Shown: positions 1-8,667, counted from the first letter of the stretch. The stretch is 36,842 nucleotides of DNA from Methanobrevibacter sp. (GCF_030539555.1 NZ_JAUNXX010000003.1:60699-97540), one strand, 5' to 3'. A program made the numbers and translations. Notes: generated by a model not told the origin, from the letters alone.

Positions 1-304
1 TGATATCTAATTTTTCCTTTATTTTATCATCATCTTTTTTCAAGTTAATGAAATTATGATTTATATAAAATCCATATGCACTTGCATAACCTTCTACAGA
101 AGTTATGCCCTCATCATACCAGATATTATATCCATCATTGTGAAATCTCTCAATTTCCGGAAATACTAAATCTGAATCATCATGAGAATAACTAATGAAT
201 ATATATGGTTCATCACCTTCATAAGCTGGAAATGGAGCATCATTGATAGGATTAGTATTGATTTTATTTAGTTTTGAATTATTATTCTTTTTATTTGTAC
301 CCAT
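1..304 (-). CDS. TIR-domain protein, N-terminal part (runs off window)
   Basis: An open frame starts at ATG 304, preceded by a GGTGTTGGC ribosome-binding stretch, and runs off the left edge after 101 codons. After a polar Asn/Lys-rich leader of about 30 residues comes a TIR box 1, PYIFISYSHDDSD, then an alpha-helical segment and IWYDEGI, the usual second TIR signature (roughly residues 32-67). TIR domains of this kind in prokaryotes are often NAD-cleaving or signalling modules in defence proteins. The catalytic glutamate region would lie further on. The residues after IWYDEGI do not look like the normal TIR continuation, so an internal deletion or an unusual architecture is possible. The gene is divergent from nadE. 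Family is fairly sure; completeness and function are unknown. Confidence 0.7.
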   Translation of the reverse strand, partial: MGTNKKNNNSKLNKINTNPINDAPFPAYEGDEPYIFISYSHDDSDLVFPEIERFHNDGYNIWYDEGITSVEGYASAYGFYINHNFINLKKDDDKIKEKLDI

Positions 305-638
305 TGCCAACACCCATATATTTGTATAATTTTTATTTTATGAAAATAGCTATAAAAAATTATGTATTATTACTAATTGCGCAATTTAGTTTCAAATTTT
401 TGTTTTTTAAAACTAATTATTATACTAATCCAGAATTAGGTCAAATGTATGCAAAGTGAAAACAATAGAATCATATAATTACCTAATTTTCCTAAATACC
501 ACCTTTCACCAATTTTTTAAAGATGGTAACACCACTGAATAATTTTTCACAAATAATTTCTACATCAGCCATACTATAATTTATTAATTAATAACTACAA
601 ACAATTTAATGTATAAATGATTATAAGTTGGTGAGAAT
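305..638. other. Intergenic region between divergent TIR gene and nadE
   Basis: AT-rich spacer carrying the promoters of two divergent genes. A TATA-like stretch near 575-590 (TTTATTAATTAATAA) and another near 609-616 (TGTATAAA) could serve nadE. A 26-codon minus-strand frame at 492-572 (start ATG 572, no ribosome binding site) is too short to support as a gene. No RNA gene or repeat is recognisable. Confidence 0.4.
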
Positions 639-1427
639 ATTAGTGAACTTCCAAAAATTGACTTAGAAAAAACAAAAAATGACATTGTTAACTTCATTAA
701 ATCAAAAGTTAACGAATCAAAAACCAATGGTATCGTTATAGGTTTAAGTGGAGGAATAGACTCTACACTTGCAACTTATTTAGCTTGTGAAGCCATTGGA
801 AAAGAAAACGTATTTGGAATTACCTTACCATCCGCTACAACACCGACAGAAGATAAGATTCATGGTATTGAAATAGCTCAAAAACTGGGAATTGATTATG
901 AAGAAATACCAATTGATGGTATTTTAAATGAATTTTTAGCAGTTACCCAACTCGAAAATAATAATTTGGCTATTGGAAACCTTAAAGCAAGAATTAGAAT
1001 GTCCATCATTTATTATTATGCAAATCAAAAAAATTACCTCGTTTGCGGAACAGGTAATAAAAGCGAAATCCTTATTGGTTATTTTACAAAACATGGAGAT
1101 GGTGCATGTGATATGGAACCGATTGGAGATTTATACAAAACTGAAGTTTACAAATTAAGTGAATCATTAGGTGTCCAAAAGGAAATACTGAATAAACCTC
1201 CACGTGCAGGTCTATGGACCAATCAGACCGATGAAGATGAAATCGGAATGAGCTATGATTTACTTGATCAAATACTTTATCTTTACATCGAAAAAGATAT
1301 GAAAAACACTGAAATATCTGAAAAAATAAATATTTCTGTAGATAACGTTGATATGATTATTGAAAAAATTAAAAGGAGCGAACACAAAAGTAAAGTTCCG
1401 GAAATTCCTCAAAAAACAATCTTATAA
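639..1427 (+). CDS. nadE: NAD synthetase (ammonia-dependent), probable ATT start
   Basis: NadE adenylates nicotinate adenine dinucleotide and amidates it to NAD+. The frame contains the ATP-pyrophosphatase P-loop GLSGGIDST near residues 35-43, then CGTGNKSE and [20 protein letters not shown], and the C-terminal PPRAGLW segment, giving a full-length archaeal NadE of 262 residues. No ATG, GTG or TTG exists in frame between the upstream stop (624-626) and TTG 966, which lies well after the P-loop. An ATT at 639 sits 4 nt after a perfect GGTGA (630-634), the same spacing as other genes here, and gives the N-terminus (M)SELPKID. Start by ATT is therefore the best reading; a point mutation or sequencing error is the alternative. 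leuS follows 10 nt downstream. Confidence 0.85.
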   Translation: MSELPKIDLEKTKNDIVNFIKSKVNESKTNGIVIGLSGGIDSTLATYLACEAIGKENVFGITLPSATTPTEDKIHGIEIAQKLGIDYEEIPIDGILNEFLAVTQLENNNLAIGNLKARIRMSIIYYYANQKNYLVCGTGNKSEILIGYFTKHGDGACDMEPIGDLYKTEVYKLSESLGVQKEILNKPPRAGLWTNQTDEDEIGMSYDLLDQILYLYIEKDMKNTEISEKINISVDNVDMIIEKIKRSEHKSKVPEIPQKTIL

Positions 1428-1437
1428 TGGTGATTTG

Positions 1438-4293
1438 GTGAGTGAAAATATAGAAAAAAAATGGCAAAAGAAATGGGCTGAGGCAAAACTTTTTGAATCA
1501 AACCCTGATGAACGGAAAAAATTATTCCTTACAGTAGCTTTTCCATACCCTAGTGGAGCTATGCATATTGGTCATGGACGTACCTATACCGTGCCGGATG
1601 TTTATGCAAGATTTAAAAGAATGGGAGGTTACAATGTATTATTCCCAATGGCATGGCACGTAACTGGTGCACCGGTTATTGGAATCGCAGACAGAATAAA
1701 AAGAAAAGATCCATGGACACTTGATTTATATGAAAGAGTTCACGGAGTTCCAAAAGAAACATTACCTCAATTGGAAGACCCCGAATTTATCGTGAAATAC
1801 TTCTCAACAGAATATCATGAAGTAATGGAAGAAATGGGTTATTCAATTGATTGGAGACGTGAATTTAGAACAATCGACCCAACATACAGAAAATTCATCG
1901 AATGGCAAATCACAACCCTTTATGAAAAAGGATTAGTGGCTAAAGGTGAACACCCAGTAAAATACTGTCCAAACTGTGACAATCCTGTAGGAGATCACGA
2001 TTTGCTTGAGGGTGAAGGGGTTGGAGTTAATGAATTAACTCTTTTAAAATTCCCAATTGAAGACAAAATACTAGTTACTGCAACTTTAAGACCAGAAACC
2101 ATTGTCGGAGCAACAAATATCTGGTTGAATCCTGATGTTGAATATGTTTTAGTTAATGCTGAAGGAGAAAATTGGGTCATTACTAAAGAAGCTCACTACA
2201 ACTTACAACACCAAATAAAAGATTTAAAAATCATTTCTGAAATTGACCCTAATGATTTGATTGGTAAAATGGCTACAAATCCATTTACTGGCGATGAACT
2301 TCCAATTTTCCCGGCAAGTTTCGTTAGTGAATCATACGGAAGTGGAGTAGTGTTTTCTGAACCTGCAGATGCTCCTGCTGACTACATTGCTCTTCAAGAT
2401 TTAAAGAAAAATGATGAATTAATAGCCAAATACAATTTAGAAGGCATTATTGAAAATGTTCATCCAATTCCAGTATGTACCCTTAAAGGATACGGTGAAA
2501 TTCCTGCAGCAGACATCATTGAAAGACTTGGAATTACCGACCAAAATGATGAAAAATTGCATGAAGCTACCAATGAGCTATACAAACAGCAACACAGTAA
2601 AGGTACCATAATCGAATCCATACCTGATTTCGGAGGTATGAAAGTTCGTTTTGCCCGTGAAGAGCTAAAAGAAAAATTAATTGCAGACAATATGGCTACA
2701 ATAATGTATGATTTTGCTGAAAGACCTGTTGTATGCAGATGCGGTAACAACTGTGTTGTAAAAATCATGGATGACCAGTGGTTCATGAAATACGGAAATG
2801 AACAATGGACCGAAAAAACCTTAAAAGTCCTTGAAGGAGAAACAGTCATTCCAAAAGAGCTTAAAAATAACTTTGAATATTACATTAACTGGTTAGATGA
2901 TTGGGCTTGTTCTAGAAAAGTAGGTCTTGGAACAAGACTTCCTTGGGATAATCAATGGTTAATCGAACCTTTAACAGATTCTACAATTTATATGTCCTAC
3001 TATTCAATAGCTAAATATTTAAAGGACATGAATCCTGATGATTTAAATCTTGCCTTCTTTGATAAGGTTTTACTCAACAAAGATTCCGGAGAAATTACAG
3101 TACCTGAAGAAAAAGTTAAGAAAATTCAGGACGAATTCAACTACTGGTACCCTCTTGACTGGAGATTATCCGCAAAAGACCTTGTCGGAAACCACTTAAG
3201 CTTTTTGATGTTTGCTCACAGTGCAATTTATCCTGAAGACAAATGGCCTAGAGGAACCGTCGTTTTTGGAATGGGTCTTTTAGAAGGAAACAAAATGTCT
3301 TCTTCAAAAGGTAATGTGATTTTATTAAAAGATGCTATTAGAGATTATACCGCAGATGTTGTAAGGCTCTTCCTGATGGCTTCTGCTGAACCATGGCAAG
3401 ACTTTGACTGGAGGGAAAAAGAGGTTTTAGGAACCAAAAGAAGACTTGAATGGTTTAGAGAATTTGCAGCAAAAGTTGAACAAATCAAAGGTTCACCTTT
3501 AGATTTAAGCAACATCAAAGAAGTTGAACTAACCCGTACAATTGATTTGTGGATGATTAGCCAACTTAACCAACATGTTAAAAAATCAACTGAAGCTCTT
3601 GAAGTTTTCCAGACAAGACAGGCACTACAAGAATCACTATTCCTGCTTAAAAAGGATGTTGACCACTACTTATACAGAATCAAACATTTAATCGACTCAC
3701 AGGACCCTGCAATCATTTATGTTTTATCAACAGTACTTGAATCATGGATTAGGCTTTTAGCACCGTTTACACCTCACACTTCAGAGGAGTTATGGTCAAA
3801 ATATGGTGGCGAAGGATTTGTCAGCGAAGCTTCATGGCCTGAATATGATGAATCATTAGTAAACCCTGAAATCGAAAAATCCGAAGAACTGGTTGAAAAC
3901 ATCATCAAAGACATTGCACACATCAAACAGATGGTTGGAGATGAAGTTGAAAAGATTCACATTTATCTTGCTCCTGACTGGAAATGGGACTTATATAAAA
4001 TAGCCGATGAAGTTGGAAAACCAGACATCGGCCAGATTATGGGCAGAGCTATTGGAGCTAATATCCACGACGACAAAAAAGAGATTGCTCAAGTAGCTAA
4101 AAGAATTGGTAAGGAAATAACTAAAACCCGATATATCGGTAAAATCAATGAAAATGAAATTTTAACTGATGCACTAGACTACATTAAAGAAGAATGTGGA
4201 AATGAAGTTATTGTCCATACTGATGACTCATACGACCCACAAAATAAGGCTAGAAATGCTATGCCTTATAAACCTGCACTATTTATGGAATAA
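1438..4293 (+). CDS. leuS: Leucyl-tRNA synthetase (archaeal type)
   Basis: A class I aminoacyl-tRNA synthetase of 951 residues charging tRNA-Leu. It has the HIGH motif in [11 protein letters not shown] near residue 40, a zinc-ribbon-like YCPNCDNP pair, an editing (CP1) domain with [11 protein letters not shown], a second cysteine cluster CRCGNNC, the KMSKS loop as NKMSSSKGN, and an archaeal C-terminal extension. Upstream codons in this frame remain open to 1360 inside nadE. The start is placed at GTG 1438 because GGTGA at 1429-1433 precedes it with 4 nt spacing and the typical N-terminus ([11 protein letters not shown]) follows. It is likely co-transcribed with nadE. A T-rich stretch after 4300 may terminate the transcript. 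Confidence 0.96.
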   Translation: MSENIEKKWQKKWAEAKLFESNPDERKKLFLTVAFPYPSGAMHIGHGRTYTVPDVYARFKRMGGYNVLFPMAWHVTGAPVIGIADRIKRKDPWTLDLYERVHGVPKETLPQLEDPEFIVKYFSTEYHEVMEEMGYSIDWRREFRTIDPTYRKFIEWQITTLYEKGLVAKGEHPVKYCPNCDNPVGDHDLLEGEGVGVNELTLLKFPIEDKILVTATLRPETIVGATNIWLNPDVEYVLVNAEGENWVITKEAHYNLQHQIKDLKIISEIDPNDLIGKMATNPFTGDELPIFPASFVSESYGSGVVFSEPADAPADYIALQDLKKNDELIAKYNLEGIIENVHPIPVCTLKGYGEIPAADIIERLGITDQNDEKLHEATNELYKQQHSKGTIIESIPDFGGMKVRFAREELKEKLIADNMATIMYDFAERPVVCRCGNNCVVKIMDDQWFMKYGNEQWTEKTLKVLEGETVIPKELKNNFEYYINWLDDWACSRKVGLGTRLPWDNQWLIEPLTDSTIYMSYYSIAKYLKDMNPDDLNLAFFDKVLLNKDSGEITVPEEKVKKIQDEFNYWYPLDWRLSAKDLVGNHLSFLMFAHSAIYPEDKWPRGTVVFGMGLLEGNKMSSSKGNVILLKDAIRDYTADVVRLFLMASAEPWQDFDWREKEVLGTKRRLEWFREFAAKVEQIKGSPLDLSNIKEVELTRTIDLWMISQLNQHVKKSTEALEVFQTRQALQESLFLLKKDVDHYLYRIKHLIDSQDPAIIYVLSTVLESWIRLLAPFTPHTSEELWSKYGGEGFVSEASWPEYDESLVNPEIEKSEELVENIIKDIAHIKQMVGDEVEKIHIYLAPDWKWDLYKIADEVGKPDIGQIMGRAIGANIHDDKKEIAQVAKRIGKEITKTRYIGKINENEILTDALDYIKEECGNEVIVHTDDSYDPQNKARNAMPYKPALFME

Positions 4294-4617
4294 TTAACTT
4301 ATTCCAACTATTTTTATTTTTTTAAGCATAACTACTAAAAACGACTATTTTAACAATAATTAACTAATAATTCAAAACATATAATGTTGAGTTATCACCT
4401 TCATTTTTTGAAAACTGTTTACAAATGTTTTTTTATAATCAATAATGAAGAGTCATATACTTTTCATCTAATTAAGGATTATGTTAAAAGAAAAGAACAT
4501 TAAAAAAAATGAACTTAGAATCTAAATTTATATATTTACATTAATTTATATACTATCAAAAATAAAATATTTTTATTCTAATCAAAGAATTGTTTAAATA
4601 AAGAAAAGGTGAAAAAA
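4294..4617. promoter_or_regulatory. Intergenic region with promoter of the DUF4013-type gene
   Basis: Non-coding AT-rich stretch. It opens with a T-rich probable terminator for leuS (about 4308-4324). Two TATA-like boxes follow, near 4526-4536 (TTTATATATTT) and 4543-4551 (AATTTATAT), about 70-90 nt upstream of ATG 4618. The ribosome binding site GGTGA is at 4608-4612. Nothing else is recognisable. Confidence 0.45.
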
Positions 4618-5328
4618 ATGGAAATTGGTGAAATTTTTAGTGATGCTTTAATGTATCCATTAAATAATATTAAAGCATTGATAATTTATGTTATATTAGG
4701 AATTATCCTTGGAATTGCAATTGCCGGCACTATTGGCGCTATTGCGGCAAGTGCTGCATTGAATAATGTGCTTGCAGCTATTGGATCTGGAGTTATTGGA
4801 ATTATTATTGCACTTTTAATCGGATTTATGATTAGTGGTTACCAATTAGACATCATAAAATACGGAATTAATAGAGAAGACAGAGGCCCTGAAATCGACT
4901 TTGTAAGACAATTCATAAATGGTGTTAAATTATTCGTCGTGAATATTGTATACTTCATTGTACCAATAATTATTGGTGCAATTTTAGCAATTATCTTCCA
5001 ACACTGGCTATCCAGTGTTTTAACCACAATATTATTTATTATATTTGGTTTAGCCGCAATTATGGGTCAGTGCAGATTAGCTAAAAGTGAAGATTTAATG
5101 TATGCTATAAGTATTGGTGAAGCTATTGGCGATATTTCAAAAGTCGGATTTATTAAACTCATAATATTCCTCATTCTCGTTTTCATCCTTGCATTCATAT
5201 TATCATTCGTTGGATTAGCAATTTCCCAATGGAATGCAACTGTTGGCGGAATAATAATTGGTATTATAGGAGTTTATCTTACTTTCTTCGTTGCTAGAGC
5301 AACAGGTTTATTATACTCTGGAGTATAA
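4618..5328 (+). CDS. DUF4013-type polytopic membrane protein
   Basis: A 236-residue integral membrane protein with about six hydrophobic segments rich in Ile, Gly and Ala. Two short polar linkers hold most of the charge (around KYGINREDRGPEID and CRLAKSEDLMYA). The overall pattern, opening with EIFSDALMYPLNN and a conserved glycine-rich first hairpin, matches the DUF4013 family common in methanogens, whose function is unknown. ATG 4618 is chosen over GTG 4609 because the GTG lies inside the ribosome binding site GGTGA (4608-4612). It is a single-gene unit followed by a T-rich terminator. Family assignment is from memory of the pattern and moderately sure. Confidence 0.75.
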   Translation: MEIGEIFSDALMYPLNNIKALIIYVILGIILGIAIAGTIGAIAASAALNNVLAAIGSGVIGIIIALLIGFMISGYQLDIIKYGINREDRGPEIDFVRQFINGVKLFVVNIVYFIVPIIIGAILAIIFQHWLSSVLTTILFIIFGLAAIMGQCRLAKSEDLMYAISIGEAIGDISKVGFIKLIIFLILVFILAFILSFVGLAISQWNATVGGIIIGIIGVYLTFFVARATGLLYSGV

Positions 5329-5357
5329 ATAAACCTCCTTTTTTCTTTTTTTTAGAT
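5329..5357 (+). terminator. T-rich terminator after DUF4013-type gene
   Basis: Immediately after the stop codon there are two T-runs (about T6 and T8) within 25 nt, typical of archaeal intrinsic termination, which does not need a hairpin. Confidence 0.5.
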
Positions 5358-5651
5358 GCATCACTTACATCTAAAATTACTAACTAATCACCAGCATCAT
5401 TTATATTGCTTAAAACTATCACGAAAATTAAACTCAATTGTGCTTGCAGCCGTTTATGGGCCCGATTAAACTAATAAATTACAGGAAATTTTTGAAATCC
5501 TCACAAAATTATACAATTGAGATTCATCAGAGAAAATTTGTTCTTTCCTTTGCACAATATTTAAAGAAAATTAATTTACCACAGCCAGACCCCATTACTC
5601 CCAATCAAAAAAAAAGCATTTAAAGAAATTAAAAATGAGATAATGAAATAA
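5358..5651 (+). pseudogene. Possible decayed reading frame, unrecognised
   Basis: This stretch holds no intact gene. A plus-strand frame from about 5438 ends ...LPQPDPITPNQKK at an A9 tract (5607-5615). Shifting by one base there extends it with AFKEIKNEIMK to a stop just before the convergent acyltransferase gene. The composition of the joined tail (charged and Pro-rich, without the bias of shadow frames) suggests a gene remnant broken by slippage at the A9 tract. I do not recognise the family, and no convincing ribosome binding site or promoter is visible. It could equally be chance. Confidence 0.25.
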
Positions 5652-6695
5652 TCATCTCATATACAAAATATATTTTCCAAATCTTGGAATTCTATAAATA
5701 ATTACTGTAGCAGCATAACTGAATATTATCAATAAAATCCAAAGAATTATAGCTTTAACAGGTTCTGTGAATGGTAACCGAACAACAAGTGGAAGTAAAG
5801 GCAATCTAAACAAGTTATGCACTAAAAACACTGCAAAGGAATATTTGGATAAAAAGGTAACCAGTGGATATGCCCTAACCTTGCCCATCCTGGAACATAA
5901 TTCAAACAATGCAAATGAACCGGTTAAAACAAATGGGAATTCATACCACAATTTGAAATCATATCCCTTTGTAAATGCATAATACTGGAATAATAAACAA
6001 ACCATGAATGATATAAGTGCTATTAATCCTAATTTTATACTATCAAAGTGTTTAAACTGTCCTTTTTTAACAAGATATCCCAAAATGATATAGATTCCAT
6101 AAACTCCACCACTGAATCCAAGGCAATACTGGAGAGTTACATCTGGAATACCCTGCATATCCAATACTAAAGTAATAAACGGCAGTATGAACGCTAAAAG
6201 TGAAAATACAATAGTTGCCTGCCACACAGTATCGCTGCCAAATCGCTCAAGGGCTGTCGAAACAAAAGGCATAGACAGATACATCCCAATAATCATCGGC
6301 ATATACCACATATGACTGAAGAATAATGTTCCTGCCTCGGCAAAATTAACCTGGCTGCTTCCAACAGTAATAAACTGCAGGCTAATTGCATAAATTACCG
6401 ACCAAATAATGGTGACAACTATTAAACCCTTACAATTTTTAGTCCAAAACTTACGTACGCGCTCATCATCGTAAGATCTATCGAGTAACAGATAACCTGT
6501 AATCATTAAAAAAAATGGAACCCCAATACGTCCAATAAATAATGATGCAAATTCAAACACCCTTGAAAAGACTGTGTGATTTAATATTGCATCAGATGAG
6601 ATGATATAAATCCCATCCGTAGCATGAATATATAAAACAGTTAAAATAGCTATTGCACGTACCAAATCAATCCATTCGACTCTAGTTTTACTCAT
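5652..6695 (-). CDS. Acyltransferase-3 family membrane protein
   Basis: A 347-residue polytopic membrane protein with about ten transmembrane segments. It opens with RVEWIDLVRAIAILTVLYIH, the classic acyltransferase-3 first segment carrying the conserved R and H. The family (OafA/WecH-like) O-acylates sugars, lipids or surface polymers; a glycan or surface substrate is likely here but is inference. The start is ATG 6695, preceded by GGAGAAAA; TTG 6698 is the alternative. It is monocistronic and divergent from the 76-residue membrane protein gene. A perfect palindrome lies directly upstream of its ribosome binding site. Confidence 0.85.
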   Translation of the reverse strand: MSKTRVEWIDLVRAIAILTVLYIHATDGIYIISSDAILNHTVFSRVFEFASLFIGRIGVPFFLMITGYLLLDRSYDDERVRKFWTKNCKGLIVVTIIWSVIYAISLQFITVGSSQVNFAEAGTLFFSHMWYMPMIIGMYLSMPFVSTALERFGSDTVWQATIVFSLLAFILPFITLVLDMQGIPDVTLQYCLGFSGGVYGIYIILGYLVKKGQFKHFDSIKLGLIALISFMVCLLFQYYAFTKGYDFKLWYEFPFVLTGSFALFELCSRMGKVRAYPLVTFLSKYSFAVFLVHNLFRLPLLPLVVRLPFTEPVKAIILWILLIIFSYAATVIIYRIPRFGKYILYMR

Positions 6696-6710
6696 CAATT
6701 TTCTCCATTA

Positions 6711-6728
6711 AATATTCAGTTGAATATT
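6711..6728. promoter_or_regulatory. Perfect inverted repeat upstream of the acyltransferase gene
   Basis: Arms AATATTCA (6711-6718) and TGAATATT (6721-6728) around GT, placed 16 nt before ATG 6695 on the minus strand and inside the divergent intergenic region. Related half-site-like sequence (AATATTCAATTAAAT) recurs near 6786-6800. The position suits a repressor operator, but AT-rich palindromes arise easily by chance. Confidence 0.35.
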
Positions 6729-6843
6729 CTCTACAATAATATTAAATCTTAAAAATATATAAAAATTGGGCTTTTTCCTTAAATATTAAATATTCAATTA
6801 AATAAAATTATAATTTAATTAAATTATTTTAACGGTGAATTTT

Positions 6844-7074
6844 ATGGCAAATAAATATTTAGCTGCAATTTTATCTTTTGTTATTCCAGGTTTAGGCCAG
6901 GCTTACGCAGGAAATATCAAAAAGGGTATAGCCTATTTCCTTGTTGCATTTATTGCCGTGGGAATTATCGGAGGAATTTTTGTTGACTCCGTTTTAAATT
7001 CATTTTATTACATTATTGATATTCTAATAAGCATTTATGCAGCCTATGATGCTTATTTGATGGCAAAAGATTAG
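6844..7074 (+). CDS. Small two-segment membrane protein (TM2-like)
   Basis: A 76-residue protein with two or three hydrophobic segments. The N-terminal signature SFVIPGLGQAYAGNIKKGIAY (split here at residues 11-31) is typical of TM2-like small membrane proteins with the PGLGQxYxGxxxKG turn. The function of this group is not known. The start is ATG 6844, 5 nt after GGTGA (6834-6838); GTG 6835 belongs to the ribosome binding site. It stands alone between the divergent acyltransferase gene and the convergent tnpB. A TATA-like run lies near 6752-6766. Confidence 0.75.
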   Translation: MANKYLAAILSFVIPGLGQAYAGNIKKGIAYFLVAFIAVGIIGGIFVDSVLNSFYYIIDILISIYAAYDAYLMAKD

Positions 7075-7240
7075 TTTTGATTCTTTGTGGATTTGGAACC
7101 CCCAAATACCTTTTGGACCACCCCATCCTATAAGAGGATGGGGATTCCTGATTTTTTTTCACTTAATAGGTTAATTAAGTATTTTTCAGGCTATCTCCGT
7201 TGAACCAGCGGTTTAGAATATTAATTGCTGCATTTATGTC
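7070..7240 (-). ncRNA. Predicted omega RNA (reRNA) region of TnpB
   Basis: Known TnpB nucleases use an RNA transcribed from the 3' end of tnpB through the right end of the element, with the guide read from the flanking DNA. The required layout (tnpB 3' end, short AT-rich spacer, GC-rich hairpin, flank) is present on the minus strand. The limits given are only an approximate interval. This is inferred from family knowledge, not from a conserved RNA sequence. Confidence 0.35.
7121..7143 (-). repeat. Right-end hairpin of the tnpB element
   Basis: Perfect 8-bp stem CCCCATCC (7121-7128) / GGATGGGG (7136-7143) with a 7-nt loop, located 30-50 nt downstream of the tnpB stop. IS200/IS605-family elements carry such an imperfect palindrome at the right end, where it is recognised for transposition and forms part of the omega RNA (reRNA) that guides TnpB. 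The exact element boundary is not determinable by eye. Confidence 0.65.
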
Positions 7241-8311
7241 TCTATTAAGTATTTTTCCGCATTTTGGACACTTCCAGTTGCGTTTTTTAACTTCCAAATC
7301 TTGTTTTATGTGTCCGCAGTGGTGGCATGTTCGGCTGGTGTTATGTGGTTTTACGAATTGTACGTCGTCTGCTGTGGGTTTGTAGATTTGAAATTTGTCT
7401 TTTAGTCTTTTTATGAATCGCGATAGGGGAAAAACCATGTTTTCCTCTCCTCCGATTAAAATCTTGATAGATGAGTAGTTTTCTTCAAAGACTACGGCAT
7501 CATATTCTTTGACTAGATTGTAGGTTAATTTTTCAATGTAGTCTTTTAATTGATTGGTTCTTTTGTTGTACCATTTTTGTAGTCTTTTTTGTATTTTTTT
7601 AAATCTTTTGCTTCTTTTTCTGCATTTAGACATTAATCTGTTGATTTTTTTGACCATTTGGTTTTCATGATCAATATCAAAGAATTCTTTTTGTCCTTCG
7701 CTTGTGACTAACCATCCGTTTTTATTGGAATTGACATCACAGCCAATATGTTTATCTGTTAATGGTAATTGTTCTGGTGGATTAGTTTCTACGTTGAATG
7801 ATGCATAGTGATTTAATCCATCATAATATACTGTAATGTTATTGAATTTAGTATCAGTACTGTTTAATAAATCCAGGTATTCAACGCTTGTGCTGAAGAG
7901 TATTTTTCCATGTTTTCTTAAAGTTACGGTGTTGTTTTCTACTGGTCTTTTGTCTTGTCGGATAGTTTGTCTGAAACTTGGTCGTGTTTTCTTTTTAGAG
8001 TGGAAAATTGGAGGATTATGCTTTTTACTTTTAAAACTGTTTGTAAAAGCTTTATGTAAATCATCACGGACCTGTTGCAAACTTGTAGACTCCATTTCAC
8101 CCAGATAAGGCAATTCATCTCGAGATTCCTTTAAAAATTGATTTAATTCTTTTTTAGTGGGAATTTTATTAGAATCACCATACTTGGATTTATATTTATT
8201 TAAAAGTTCATTATGGATTTTACGGGTACAACCATAGTTCTTTTTAAACATAACTTCTTGTTCGGGAGTTAAATGAAGTTTAACAACCACACCACAAATA
8301 TATTCACCCAT
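7175..8311 (-). CDS. tnpB: TnpB, RNA-guided nuclease of an IS200/IS605-type element
   Basis: A 378-residue TnpB with an N-terminal helix-turn-helix-like domain and a C-terminal RuvC domain. The RuvC triad appears intact: D192 in GCDVNSNKNG, E276 in VVFEENYS and D358 in LNRDINAA. The zinc ribbon is C329/C332 (CHHC) and C348/C351 (CPKC). Family members are RNA-guided DNA nucleases and ancestors of Cas12. No tnpA transposase is nearby, so this is a solo-tnpB (IS1341-like) element depending on a TnpA elsewhere, or immobile. The start ATG 8311 follows GGATGTGA. The upstream region has no clear left-end hairpin; the palindrome at 8625 belongs to a different end type. Confidence 0.93.
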   Translation of the reverse strand: MGEYICGVVVKLHLTPEQEVMFKKNYGCTRKIHNELLNKYKSKYGDSNKIPTKKELNQFLKESRDELPYLGEMESTSLQQVRDDLHKAFTNSFKSKKHNPPIFHSKKKTRPSFRQTIRQDKRPVENNTVTLRKHGKILFSTSVEYLDLLNSTDTKFNNITVYYDGLNHYASFNVETNPPEQLPLTDKHIGCDVNSNKNGWLVTSEGQKEFFDIDHENQMVKKINRLMSKCRKRSKRFKKIQKRLQKWYNKRTNQLKDYIEKLTYNLVKEYDAVVFEENYSSIKILIGGEENMVFPLSRFIKRLKDKFQIYKPTADDVQFVKPHNTSRTCHHCGHIKQDLEVKKRNWKCPKCGKILNRDINAAINILNRWFNGDSLKNT

Positions 8312-8459
8312 AAAAATTCACATCCACCAAAAGTCCATATAATAGTTTTTTTTCATCCCTAAAAATGAAAACATTCTACTCTTTTTTAAAACAACAATTA
8401 AAATTACTATTAATTGAATAATATATCCTTTGCAATTACTTTTAAATAAAAATTAAGTA

Positions 8460-8477
8460 AGAGCATTTGAAGTAATG
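8460..8477 (+). repeat. Short dispersed motif, copy 1 (AGAGCATTTGAAGTAATG)
   Basis: This 18-nt motif recurs with one extra A at 25041-25059 (minus strand), and its first 12 bases recur at 22004-22015 (plus strand). At both full copies it precedes, in the same orientation, a palindromic element of one family (147 nt away here, 13 nt away at the other). It may mark one end of a small mobile element. Confidence 0.5.
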
Positions 8478-8624
8478 AAATAACGAACTCAGAGCAATTT
8501 TACAAACTCAAAGCAATATTTTATAAACCACAACAAAAAAAAAGTAATACTGAACAAAAAACCATGACCTAAAATAACCTCCAAAAACACAACATTAATT
8601 AAAAAAAAAATAGTACACCCAATA

Positions 8625-8667
8625 GTGCAATTCATCCCCAACTTCAGAAGTTGGGGTATTCTTGCAT
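8625..8667 (+). repeat. Palindromic repeat element, copy A
   Basis: A stem-loop with outer arms GTGCAA/TTGCA(T) and a perfect 10-bp inner stem, CCCCAACTTC (8636-8645) / GAAGTTGGGG (8647-8656). The flanks GTGCAATTCATCC and GGTATTCTTGCA are identical to those of copy C at 24983-25027, which lies in reverse orientation. The form also resembles the right-end hairpin of the neighbouring tnpB (stem then ATTCYTG and a T-run). Probably a REP-like or IS200/IS605-derived end. Confidence 0.7.

Noticed and set aside
274-459. 61-codon plus-strand frame at the left end
   Set aside because: It overlaps the TIR gene start on the other strand, has a low-complexity Tyr/Phe/Leu composition and no ribosome binding site.
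492-572. 26-codon minus-strand frame (MADVEIICEKLF...)
   Set aside because: Protein-like composition, but too short and without a ribosome binding site or recognisable family.
2460-2849. 129-codon minus-strand frame inside leuS
   Set aside because: Shadow of leuS, no independent support.
8480-8540. Possible CRISPR-like array in the repeated AACTCAGAGCAAT stretch
   Set aside because: Only two imperfect units of about 20 nt with no spacers; a local duplication, not an array.
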